A stretch of 64,000 nt of DNA from Actinomycetospora chibensis (GTDB lineage Bacteria; Actinomycetota; Actinomycetes; Mycobacteriales; Pseudonocardiaceae): assembly GCF_028737215.1 (NCBI RefSeq), contig NZ_JAQZAM010000008.1:62001-126000 (forward strand), written 5' to 3'. Positions 56,654 through 64,000 of this stretch are shown one piece after another (positions within the stretch are counted from its first letter, which is position 1; every line of letters starts with the position of its first letter). The translations under genes and the position numbers were made by a program. A model generated the notes under the pieces. That model was not told the DNA's origin, did not search any database, and was given only the letters and a program-made list of their open reading frames with translations.

Positions 56654-57553
56654 TCACTGCAGGCCCGCGGCCGGCAGCGCCGCGGAGAGCCAGGGGATGA
56701 CGACGGCGACCGTCGGCACGACGACCACCGCGGCCGCCGCGAGGTAGATGCCGGTGGCGAGGCGGCGGTCGCCGCAGCGCAGGGTCCGCACGCGCTCGAG
56801 CCGGGCGGCGATCTCGGTGTCGCCGGTGACGACGAACGCCTCGAGCGCACCGGCCATCGCGGTGTCCGAGGACCTGGTGCGGGCGGCGTCGTCGGCGAGC
56901 ATCTCGAGCAGCAGGCCCACGGCATCGCGGGCCTGCCGGCTGCGGACCAGCACGGGGAACGCCTGGTGGAGGGCCACGAAGCTCTCGCGGACGAGGTCGT
57001 GGCGGGCGTCGAGGTGGGCCTGTTCGTGGGCGAGGACGGCGCGCAGCTCCTCGGGCGCGAGGGTGTCGAGCGCCGCCTCGGTGACCACCACGCGGGGGGC
57101 GCGCCCGGGCACGCAGTAGGCGAAGGGCACCGCGCCGTCGAGGACGCGCAGCACGGCGCGGGCCCCGGGGCTGCCGACCGTGGCGCTGCGCTCGGCGCGG
57201 TCGAGCAGGTCGACCATGTCCCGGTGCCGGGCGCGACGCCGGCGGGTGCGCACACCCAGCAGGACGAGGACGGCGGCCAGGCGCAGGACGATCAGCCCGG
57301 CGATCGTCGCGGCGACGGCGACGGCGATCAGCAACGGGGTGCCGGTGCGCTGCTCCGGCCCGAGGGCGCGCAGCAGCTCCTCGGGCGCGGCGAGCGCGCT
57401 GCCGACGGCGGCGAGCACGGCCGCGAGTGCGACGGCCTGCCACAGCACGATCGCGGCGCGCGGCACGCGCGCGGGCCAGCGGGCGCGGGCGAGCGCGGAG
57501 GGGACGGGGCCGGCCAGCACGAGGGCCAGCACGGCCAGCCACACCGAGGCCAT
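56654..57553 (-). CDS. M56 family (BlaR1-like) membrane metallopeptidase
   Basis: 299 residues. About four membrane helices surround the zinc motif HEQAHLDARHD, followed by a helical domain (LEMLADDAARTR) and a last membrane segment. There is no C-terminal penicillin-binding sensor, so it is a short BlaR1-like protease as in mycobacterial BlaR (Rv1845c). It follows the BlaI gene by 32 bases, and such proteases cleave the BlaI repressor on a membrane signal. Confidence 0.9.
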   Translation of the reverse strand: MASVWLAVLALVLAGPVPSALARARWPARVPRAAIVLWQAVALAAVLAAVGSALAAPEELLRALGPEQRTGTPLLIAVAVAATIAGLIVLRLAAVLVLLGVRTRRRRARHRDMVDLLDRAERSATVGSPGARAVLRVLDGAVPFAYCVPGRAPRVVVTEAALDTLAPEELRAVLAHEQAHLDARHDLVRESFVALHQAFPVLVRSRQARDAVGLLLEMLADDAARTRSSDTAMAGALEAFVVTGDTEIAARLERVRTLRCGDRRLATGIYLAAAAVVVVPTVAVVIPWLSAALPAAGLQ

Positions 57554-57585
57554 GGTGGGTCAGTCTGGGCCCGGAGGGGCGGTGA

Positions 57586-58026
57586 TCACGAGTCGGGGGC
57601 GCGCTCGTCGCCGTCGACACGTGGCTGGGGCACCTGCGGCATCTCCGGCATCTCGGTGGCGGGGGCCGTCGACGGCCCGGTCTGCAGGGCCGCGCGCAGC
57701 GTGGCGGCCTCCTCGGGGCCCACGCGGTCGACGAAGGCCACGAGGGCGGCGGTGCGGTCGTCGCCGACGTCGCCCAGGGCGTCGAGCATCAGCGAGGCCG
57801 TCAGCTGCTCACGGGTGGAGGCCGCGGCGTAGCGGTAGGCCTTGCCGTCGCGCTCCTGCCGGACGACGCCCTTCTTCGCGAGGCGCCCGAGCACCGTCAT
57901 CACCGTCGTGTAGGCGAGCTCCCGTTCGAGCCTGTCGTGCACCTCACGCACCGTCAGGGGGCCGGGAGCGGCCCACAACTGCCCCATCACCGCGCGCTCC
58001 AGCTCACCGAGGGCCACGCCACGCAT
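57586..58026 (-). CDS. blaI: BlaI/MecI/CopY family repressor
   Basis: About 146 residues from ATG 58026 (GTG 58017 is also possible). The winged helix is LGELERAVMGQLWAAPGPLTVREVHDRL ... YTTVMTVLGRLAKKGVVRQERDGKAYRY, the family signature. The C-terminal dimerisation part contains the region where BlaR1-type proteases cut, followed by a disordered tail. It is divergent from cydA across an 86-base gap with two dyads that resemble BlaI operators. Confidence 0.93.
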   Translation of the reverse strand: MRGVALGELERAVMGQLWAAPGPLTVREVHDRLERELAYTTVMTVLGRLAKKGVVRQERDGKAYRYAAASTREQLTASLMLDALGDVGDDRTAALVAFVDRVGPEEAATLRAALQTGPSTAPATEMPEMPQVPQPRVDGDERAPDS

Positions 58027-58064
58027 CCTAACCGTGGATCCCCTTGCCAACGCAACCCGTCGTA

Positions 58065-58098
58065 CTACGCTCGGTCGTAGATACGACGTCGTGTCGTA
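58065..58098. promoter_or_regulatory. Two overlapping BlaI-like dyads between blaI and cydA
   Basis: CTACG-N6-CGTAG at 58065-58080 and TACGAC-N5-GTCGTA at 58082-58098 are perfect inverted repeats built from the TAC/GTA half-sites typical of BlaI/MecI operators. They lie 15 bases upstream of the cydA start and could control both directions. Confidence 0.65.
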
Positions 58099-58112
58099 GG
58101 TGGGAGGTCGCC

Positions 58113-59543
58113 ATGACCGCGCTGGAGCTGTCCCGACTGCAGTTCGCGGTCGTGACCGTGTACCACTATCTGTTCGTCCCGTTGTCGATCTCGCTGGCGA
58201 CGCTGACGGCCCTGTTGCAGACCTTCCACCACCGCACGGGCGACCCGCGGTGGCAGCGGTTGACGCTGGTCGCGGGCAAGCTGCTCATGATCACGTTCGC
58301 GGTCGGCATCGTCACCGGGCTCGTGCAGGAGTTCCAGTTCGGGCTCTCGTGGTCGGACTTCGCCCGCTTCTACGGCGACGTCTTCGGCCCGACGCTCGCG
58401 ATCGAGGGGATGCTCGCGTTCTTCCTCGAGGCCACGTTCCTGGGCCTGTGGTGGTTCGGGGCCGACCGGCTGCGTCCCGCCCTGCACCTGGCGACGATCT
58501 GGATCGTCGCCGTCGGGACGATGATCTCGGCCTACGTCATCCTCGCGGCCAACGCGTTCATGCAGAACCCGGTGGCCTACACGCTCGACCCGGTCACCGG
58601 CCGGGCGCGCCTCGGCGACTTCACCGACCTGCTGACCAACCAGGTCGTCCTCGCCGCCTTTCCGCACACGATCGCCGGCGCCTTCCTCGGCGGCGGGGCG
58701 TTGCTGCTGGCGATCGGGGGGTACCGGCGTTGGCAGTCGGCCGGGGGCGACGCCACGGGGCAGTGGCGCCTGCTCGTGCGCGTCGGGGCCTGGACGACGC
58801 TGGTCTCGGGGACGGCGGTCGCGCTCACCGGCGACCTGCTGGGCAAGGTCATGACCAGCGTGCAGCCGATGAAGATGGCGGCCGCCGAGGCGCTCTACGC
58901 CACGCAGGCGGGGGCCCCGTTCTCGCTCTTCGCCGTGGGCGCGCCGGGGGACAGGGAGCCGTTCTTCTCGCTCGACGTGCCGTGGCTGCTCTCGTTCCTC
59001 GCGACGGGTGACCCGACGGCCACCGTGCGCGGCATCGACGACCTGCAGGCCCAGTACGTCGCGCAGTTCGGGCCCGGCGACTACGTCCCGGTCGTGCCGG
59101 TGGCCTACTGGAGCTTCCGCTTCATGATCGGGTTCGGGGTAATGGCGACGATCGTGGCGGCCTGGGTGCTGTGGCGGATGCGCCGTGGCCGGGACCTCTC
59201 GCCCGGCGTGCCTGGGGTGTTCGCGCTGGTGGACCGCTGGCTGCTGCGCGGGCTGTGGATGGTCCCGGTCCTGCCCGCCCTCGCCGCGACCGCGGGCTGG
59301 CTGTTCACCGAGACCGCCCGCCAGCCCTGGCTCGTCTTCGGCCTGTTCCGCACCGCCGACGGGGTCTCGCCCGGGCTGACACCCGTCGAGATCGTCGCCT
59401 CGCTGGCCGGGTTCGCCGCGGTCTACGGCCTGCTGGCGGTGGTCTGGGTCCGGCTCGTGCTGCGGGTGGCCCGGACCGGCGGCGACGCCCCGGTCCCCGA
59501 GGCCGCCGAGACCCCCGACCGTCCCCTCGTCCCGTCCTACTAG
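58113..59543 (+). CDS. cydA: Cytochrome bd oxidase subunit I
   Basis: 476 residues with about nine membrane helices. Haem-ligand regions are FAVVTVYHYLFVPLSISLA near the N-terminus and LAAFPHTIAGAFLGGG mid-protein; GLVQEFQFGLSWSDFARFYGDVFG is the conserved quinol-oxidase block. The Q-loop is of the short actinobacterial type. It oxidises menaquinol and reduces O2 with high affinity. GGGAGG precedes the ATG. Confidence 0.96.
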   Translation: MTALELSRLQFAVVTVYHYLFVPLSISLATLTALLQTFHHRTGDPRWQRLTLVAGKLLMITFAVGIVTGLVQEFQFGLSWSDFARFYGDVFGPTLAIEGMLAFFLEATFLGLWWFGADRLRPALHLATIWIVAVGTMISAYVILAANAFMQNPVAYTLDPVTGRARLGDFTDLLTNQVVLAAFPHTIAGAFLGGGALLLAIGGYRRWQSAGGDATGQWRLLVRVGAWTTLVSGTAVALTGDLLGKVMTSVQPMKMAAAEALYATQAGAPFSLFAVGAPGDREPFFSLDVPWLLSFLATGDPTATVRGIDDLQAQYVAQFGPGDYVPVVPVAYWSFRFMIGFGVMATIVAAWVLWRMRRGRDLSPGVPGVFALVDRWLLRGLWMVPVLPALAATAGWLFTETARQPWLVFGLFRTADGVSPGLTPVEIVASLAGFAAVYGLLAVVWVRLVLRVARTGGDAPVPEAAETPDRPLVPSY

Positions 59544-59552
59544 GAGCCCGCG

Positions 59553-60515
59553 ATGGACCTCCCCACCCTGTGGTTCGCCCTGGCGGTCACCTGCTGGGTG
59601 CTGTTCTTCGTGCTCGAGGGCTTCGACTTCGGCGTCGGGGTGCTCGCGGGCGCGCTGGGTCGCGACGACCACGAGCGCGGCGCGGGGGTGACGACGATCG
59701 GCCCGGTGTGGGACGGCAACGAGGTGTGGCTGGTGGCCGCCGTCGGCGTCACGTTCGCCGCGTTCCCCGACTGGTACGCCGCGCTGATGAGCGGGCTCTA
59801 CCTGCCGTTCGTGCTGATCCTGCTCGCGCTGGCCGCACGCGGGGTGGCGCTGGAGTTCCGGTCCAAGGGCGGCACCGCACGCTGGCGCGCCGCGTGCGAC
59901 GGGGTCCTCGCGGGCTCGTCGCTGCTCGTCGCGGCCCTGTGGGGCGCGGTGCTCGGCGTCCTCGCGACCGGGCTCGCGCTGGGCGCGGACGGGGAGGTCG
60001 TCGGGTCGGGCCTCGGGCGTTCGGTGGCGCCGCTGGTGTCGACGCCCGCGCTGGTGGGGGCGGCGCTGGGCGTCGGGGTCGCGCTGGTGCAGGGGGCGAC
60101 GTTCCTGGGCCTGCGCACGACGGGCCCGCTGCGGGCCCGGGCGCGGGTGGCGGCGCTCGGGGCGCTGGTGCCGGTGGCGGTGCTGGCCGTGGCGGTCGCG
60201 CCGCTCGGGCTGGTGGCCGTCGGGGTGGTGGCCGTCCTGGTGGCGGACCGGCGCGAGGTGCTGGCGTTCGCGGCGACCTCGGTGGCCGTGGCCGGCGGCG
60301 TCGTCGCGGTGCTCGCCGCGCACCTGCCCGTCGTGCTGCCGAGCACCCTGGACCCGGCGTTCTCGCTGACCGTCGCCGGCGCGGCCGCGAGCCCCGGCGC
60401 GCTGCGGCTGATCACGATCGCCGCGGTGCTCGTGCTGCCCGGCGTCGTGGCGTACCAGGCCTTCTCGTACTGGGTGTTCCGTCGGCGCGTGGCCAGCGAG
60501 CGGGTGGCGACGTGA
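59553..60515 (+). CDS. cydB: Cytochrome bd oxidase subunit II
   Basis: 320 residues, about eight membrane helices. LPTLWFALAVTCWVLFFVLEGFDFGVGVL and GPVWDGNEVWLVAAVGVTFAAFPDWYA are CydB signatures. Nine bases after cydA; its stop overlaps the next GTG. Confidence 0.95.
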   Translation: MDLPTLWFALAVTCWVLFFVLEGFDFGVGVLAGALGRDDHERGAGVTTIGPVWDGNEVWLVAAVGVTFAAFPDWYAALMSGLYLPFVLILLALAARGVALEFRSKGGTARWRAACDGVLAGSSLLVAALWGAVLGVLATGLALGADGEVVGSGLGRSVAPLVSTPALVGAALGVGVALVQGATFLGLRTTGPLRARARVAALGALVPVAVLAVAVAPLGLVAVGVVAVLVADRREVLAFAATSVAVAGGVVAVLAAHLPVVLPSTLDPAFSLTVAGAAASPGALRLITIAAVLVLPGVVAYQAFSYWVFRRRVASERVAT

Positions 60516-63500
60516 GGGGCCCCGTCGACCCGCGGCTGCTGACGCTCGCCCGCGGGGCGTCGCCCGGCGTCACAGGGCTGGTGCTCGTGGGGATCGCGCA
60601 GGCCGCCGGCACCGTGGCGGCGGCGCTGGCGGCGGCGTCGGTGGTCACCGCCCTGGTGACGGGCACCGAGGGCGTGCCGCGCGGCGCGGTGGCCGTGCTC
60701 GCGCTCGTGGTGGTCGCCCGGGCGCTGCTGGCGTGGCTCGAGCCGTGGCTCGCGGCGCGCACCGGGGAGCAGGTGGTCGAGCGCGAGCGTGAGCGGTTGC
60801 TCGACCGCCTCGGCCACGACGACGCGCCCGCGGTCGTGGGGCTCGCCGGGCACGGCGTCGACGCGCTGCGCGGGTGGTTCACCACGACCCTGCCCGCGCT
60901 CGTGCTCGCGGTGCTGCTCCCGCCCGCGGTGCTGGTGGTGCTCGCGCTCGCCGACCGGCCGTCGGCGCTGGTCGTGGCCGCGACGCTGCCGCTGGTGCCG
61001 GTGTTCGCGGTGCTGCTGGGGTGGGCCGCGCGGGCCCGGGCGCGCCGCGAGTGGGAGGCCGGCGAGCGGCTGGCCGGGCACTTCCTCGACACCGTCTCCG
61101 GCCTCGCCACGCTGCGCCTGTTCGGGCGCGGTCGGCGGGCCGTCGATTCCGTCGCCGCGCTCGGCGAGCGGCACCGCGAGGCGTCGGTCCGCGTGCTGCG
61201 GGTGGCGTTCCTGTCGTCGACGGCCCTGGAGCTGCTCGGGACGCTGTCGGTCGGGCTCGTCGCGGTCGGGGCCGGCGTGCGCCTGGTCGAGGGCACGATG
61301 GCGCTCTACCCCGCCCTCGTCGCGATCCTGCTCGCGGGCGAGGCCCACCGCCCCGTGCGCGAGGCCGGGGCGCGCTTCCACGACACCGCGCGGGCCACAG
61401 CGGTGCTCGACGAGCGGGACGCGGTGCTCGCGTCGTCCTCGCCGGCGCCCGCAGGGTCGGCGCTCGAGCGGTCGGTGTCGGCGGGTCGTGCGCGCGTGTC
61501 CGTGCGGGACCTGGTCGTCCGGCACCCGGGACGGCGCGCGGCGACGCCCCGCCTGGCCGCCCTCGACGGCGCCGGCGGCGAGCTGCTCGTCGTCGCCGGG
61601 CCCTCGGGCGTCGGCAAGACGACGCTGCTGCGCGCGCTCGCCGGCACGCTCGACGACGCCGCTCACGCCACCGGTGAGGTCGAGGTGCACGGGCGTCTCG
61701 TCGTGCTCGGCCAGCATCCCCGGCTCCCGCACGCCGCGACCGTGGGCGAGGCGCTGGGCGACGGGTCACCGGCCCTGCTGCGGCGCCTCGGCCTCGACCT
61801 GGACCCCGTGGCACCCCTCGCCGAGGCCGGGCGCTCGCTGTCCTCGGGCCAGCGGCGCCGCCTCGCCCTCGCCCGGGTGCTCGGTAACGCCGCCACCGAC
61901 CCCGCCGGCACCGTCGTCCTGCTCGACGAGCCCACGGCGCACCTCGATGCCGCGAGCGAGCAGGCCGTCGTCGCCGAGCTCCGAGCCCTGGCGGGGGCGG
62001 GCGCGCTCGTGCTCGCCGTCGCCCACCGCGACGCCCTGCGCCACGCCGCCGACCGCGTCGTCGACCTGGCGGGTCCGGGGAGTGCGGGAGCGAGGGACGC
62101 CCTCGCTGCCTCCGACGCAGGCGAGGCGTCCCTCGGTGCGGCGCGTGTCGCGGGCCCTGTCGGACCGAGGGACGCCCTCGCTGCCTCGGACGCAGGTGAG
62201 GCGTCCCTCGCTGCGACGACCGGGCCCGGCGGGCTCCCGCGCGCGGTCGTGCTCGGCACCGGGGCGGCGCTGGCGGGGGTGGCGCTGACGGCCTCGGCGG
62301 CGTGGCTGATCGCGCGCGCCGCGGACCAGCCGCCGATCCTCACGCTGTCGATCGCGGTCGTCGCCGTGCGGGGCTTCGCGATCGCGCGCCCGCTGCTGCG
62401 CCACCTCGAGCGGGTCGCGGCGCACGCCGACGGCCTCGGCCGGATGGTGCGCTGGCGCCGGGACGTCGTGGCGGCGCTCGCCGAGCGCGTGCCCGGCGCG
62501 GTCGCCGGCCGTCGGGGCCACCTGCTCGCCCGGGTCACCGACGACGTCGACGTGCGCCTCGACGGCCTCGTGCGCGGCGTGCTGCCGCTCGCCGTGGCGG
62601 CCCTCGCCCTACCCGCGCTCCTCGGCACGGCGACCCTGATCGGGCCCGGCGTCGCCGGTGCGCTCCTGCCGGGGCTGGCGCTCGCGGTGGTCGGCGCGCC
62701 CCTGGTCGCCGCGGTGCTGGCACGCCGCCACGGGCCCGCCGTCGAGCGCGGCACCGACGACCTGCGCGCCGCGGTGGTCGAGACCCACGCCGCCCGCGAC
62801 GAGCTCGCCGCCCGCGGACCCGAGGCGCTGCGCGCCGTGCCCCGCGCGCGGGCCGCCGCGCTCGCCCGTGCCCGCCGTGGCGACGCCGCCGGTGGGGCCG
62901 TCGCCGCCGCGCTCGCGCAGCTCGGGCTCGGCGCCGCCGCGATCGGCGCGGCCCTCGCCGCCCCGGCGGCGGTGTCGCCGGAGCTCGCCGCGGTCGCGGT
63001 GCTCGCCCCGCTCGCTCTCGGCGAGACCGTCCTCGCGCTGCCCGCCGCGGCCGCCGCCGTGGTCCGCGGACGCCGCGCCCGGGCCCGGCTCGCCGCGCTC
63101 GCGACCCCCGTCCCACCGGCGGCGGAGCCCGAGCACCCGGCGGATCCCCCGCGCCGGGGGCGCCTGGTGCTCCACGACGTCACCGCCGGCTGGGGACCCG
63201 TGCCGGCCCTGCGCCACCTCGACCTCGACCTCCCCGCCGGCCACCATCTCGGTGTCACGGGTGCCTCGGGGTCGGGCAAGTCGACGCTCGCCGCGGTGCT
63301 GACGCGCCTGCTCGACCCGGCGGCCGGGAGCATGACGCTCGGCGGGGTCGACGCCGCCGCCGTGCCCGGCGACGGCTGGCGCCGCGCGGTCGCCCTCGTC
63401 GGCGAGCACGACCACGTCTTCGCGACCACCCTGCGCGAGAACCTCCGCTTCGCGGCCCCGACGGCCACCGACGCCGACCTCGTCGCCGCGCTGCACCGCG

Positions 63501-63838
63501 TGCGCCTCGCGCCCTGGCTCGACGGCCTGCCCGAGGGCCTCGACACCTGGCTGGACACCGGCTCGGTCTCGGGGGGCGAGCGCCGCCGCCTGGCCGCCGC
63601 CCGGGCGCTGCTCGCCGACCCCGCCGTGCTCGTGCTCGACGAACCCACCGAGGGCCTCGACCCGGCGACCGCCCGCGCCCTCGTCGCCGACCTCGTCGAC
63701 GGGGCGGCGGGCCGCACGGTCGTCCTGCTCGCCCACCGGGGCGAGGGTCTCGATCTCGTCGACGAGGTGGCCCATCTCGAGGACGGGGTGCTGCAGCCCG
63801 TGCAAAGCAGCGTTCAGGCGAAGTCGCCCGCGGCGTGA
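60512..63838 (+). CDS. cydDC: Fused CydD-CydC ABC exporter for cytochrome bd assembly
   Basis: 1108 residues. First half: membrane domain (1-300), then ATPase with GPSGVGKTT, LSSGQRRRLALAR and VVLLDEPTAHLD. Second half: another membrane domain (about 575-840) and ATPase with GASGSGKST, VSGGERRRLAAAR and LVLDEPTEGLD. CydDC exports cysteine/glutathione or handles haem and is required to mature cytochrome bd. CydD and CydC are separate in many bacteria; fusions are known in Streptomyces. The linker between the halves contains two copies of a 45-base palindromic element in frame. GTG start overlaps the cydB stop. Confidence 0.93.
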   Translation: MRGPVDPRLLTLARGASPGVTGLVLVGIAQAAGTVAAALAAASVVTALVTGTEGVPRGAVAVLALVVVARALLAWLEPWLAARTGEQVVERERERLLDRLGHDDAPAVVGLAGHGVDALRGWFTTTLPALVLAVLLPPAVLVVLALADRPSALVVAATLPLVPVFAVLLGWAARARARREWEAGERLAGHFLDTVSGLATLRLFGRGRRAVDSVAALGERHREASVRVLRVAFLSSTALELLGTLSVGLVAVGAGVRLVEGTMALYPALVAILLAGEAHRPVREAGARFHDTARATAVLDERDAVLASSSPAPAGSALERSVSAGRARVSVRDLVVRHPGRRAATPRLAALDGAGGELLVVAGPSGVGKTTLLRALAGTLDDAAHATGEVEVHGRLVVLGQHPRLPHAATVGEALGDGSPALLRRLGLDLDPVAPLAEAGRSLSSGQRRRLALARVLGNAATDPAGTVVLLDEPTAHLDAASEQAVVAELRALAGAGALVLAVAHRDALRHAADRVVDLAGPGSAGARDALAASDAGEASLGAARVAGPVGPRDALAASDAGEASLAATTGPGGLPRAVVLGTGAALAGVALTASAAWLIARAADQPPILTLSIAVVAVRGFAIARPLLRHLERVAAHADGLGRMVRWRRDVVAALAERVPGAVAGRRGHLLARVTDDVDVRLDGLVRGVLPLAVAALALPALLGTATLIGPGVAGALLPGLALAVVGAPLVAAVLARRHGPAVERGTDDLRAAVVETHAARDELAARGPEALRAVPRARAAALARARRGDAAGGAVAAALAQLGLGAAAIGAALAAPAAVSPELAAVAVLAPLALGETVLALPAAAAAVVRGRRARARLAALATPVPPAAEPEHPADPPRRGRLVLHDVTAGWGPVPALRHLDLDLPAGHHLGVTGASGSGKSTLAAVLTRLLDPAAGSMTLGGVDAAAVPGDGWRRAVALVGEHDHVFATTLRENLRFAAPTATDADLVAALHRVRLAPWLDGLPEGLDTWLDTGSVSGGERRRLAAARALLADPAVLVLDEPTEGLDPATARALVADLVDGAAGRTVVLLAHRGEGLDLVDEVAHLEDGVLQPVQSSVQAKSPAA
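62091..62210. repeat. Two 45-base palindromic repeats inside cydDC
   Basis: Copies at 62091-62135 and 62166-62210 match at 43 of 45 positions. Each begins CGAGGGACGCC and ends GGCGTCCCTCG, an 11-base perfect inverted repeat, with partly complementary inner arms. They encode RDALAASDAGEASL twice in the inter-domain linker. The design suggests a dispersed REP-like element that has entered a tolerant site. Confidence 0.85.
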
Positions 63839-64000
63839 CGCACGCTCGCGAGCAGGCTCGTCAGCATCTCGGTCTGGCCCTCGTCGAGCCCGACCAGCCC
63901 GAAGTCGATGGCCGTGACCGACGCCGTCGCCGCGGCGCACAGATCCCGCCCGGCGTCGGTGATCTCCACGAGCGTGGTGCGCCCGTCCGTCGGGTGCGGG
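63814..64000 (-). CDS. C-terminal part of a MarR-type transcriptional regulator (partial)
   Basis: 61 codons visible, stop TCA(TGA) at 63814-63816, running off the window end. The sequence HPTDGRTTLVEITDAGRDLC is the wing and following helix of MarR-family proteins, and the rest is the C-terminal dimerisation helix. It overlaps the 3' end of cydDC by 25 bases on the opposite strand. Confidence 0.8.
   Translation of the reverse strand, partial: PHPTDGRTTLVEITDAGRDLCAAATASVTAIDFGLVGLDEGQTEMLTSLLASVRHAAGDFA

Noticed and set aside
62091-62210. Direct repeats in cydDC as attachment sites of a mobile element
   Set aside because: Only 30 bases separate the copies and the coding frame continues through them; no integrase is nearby.

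Overview
The window comes from a high-GC actinomycete, most likely of the Pseudonocardiaceae type (Pseudonocardia/Actinomycetospora-like; the family is inference). The reasons are the very GC-rich coding, frequent GTG starts, TAnnnT boxes 6-9 bases before start codons (leaderless transcripts), the actinobacterial gene order atpIBEFHAGDC - DUF2550 gene - cobalamin adenosyltransferase - murA - nucS, a MurA with Asp at the fosfomycin-target position, and a fused CydDC.

Layout. 1-8239: end of an upstream membrane-protein gene, the complete F1Fo ATP synthase operon, and its usual DUF2550 companion. 8244-17146: a GntR regulator divergent from a two-operon catabolic cluster (MaoC hydratase, CaiB CoA-transferase, acyl-CoA dehydrogenase, AtzG-like small protein plus amidase, MmgE/PrpD, two luciferase-like flavin monooxygenases, one RutA-like). 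An almost identical palindrome stands before both operons. 17201-20812: an unknown gene, serA, and a membrane acyltransferase-like protein.

21115-34095 is the most striking part. It holds a membrane-bound Pls-type NRPS terminal protein with a crippled adenylation domain and twin carrier domains, a separate adenylation-carrier protein, SbnB and SbnA (which make L-2,3-diaminopropionate from O-phosphoserine and glutamate), a clavaminate-synthase-like 2-oxoglutarate oxygenase, and an embedded FHA-LuxR regulator with a divergent Ser/Thr kinase. I read it as a split, membrane-embedded synthetase for a diaminopropionate polymer or diaminopropionate-containing isopeptide. serA could feed O-phosphoserine, and the SbnB step releases 2-oxoglutarate, the oxygenase co-substrate.

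34279-36779: sugar-lactone oxidase and a PLP aldolase family protein. 36788-39137: return to core genes (adenosyltransferase, murA, small membrane protein). 39288-56631: genes mostly tied to the ethylmalonyl-CoA route and its cofactor (ecm/meaA, double 3-hydroxybutyryl-CoA dehydrogenase, ccr, epimerase, meaB), mixed with nucS, a HIT protein, NUDIX, aldehyde dehydrogenase, metallo-hydrolase plus MFS exporter, a DivIVA-like coiled-coil protein and a protein built of eleven 14-residue repeats. 56654-63838: a BlaI/M56 (BlaR-like) pair divergent from cydA-cydB-cydDC, with BlaI-like dyads between them. 63814-64000: the end of a MarR-type regulator. No rRNA, tRNA, insertion sequence or CRISPR was seen.
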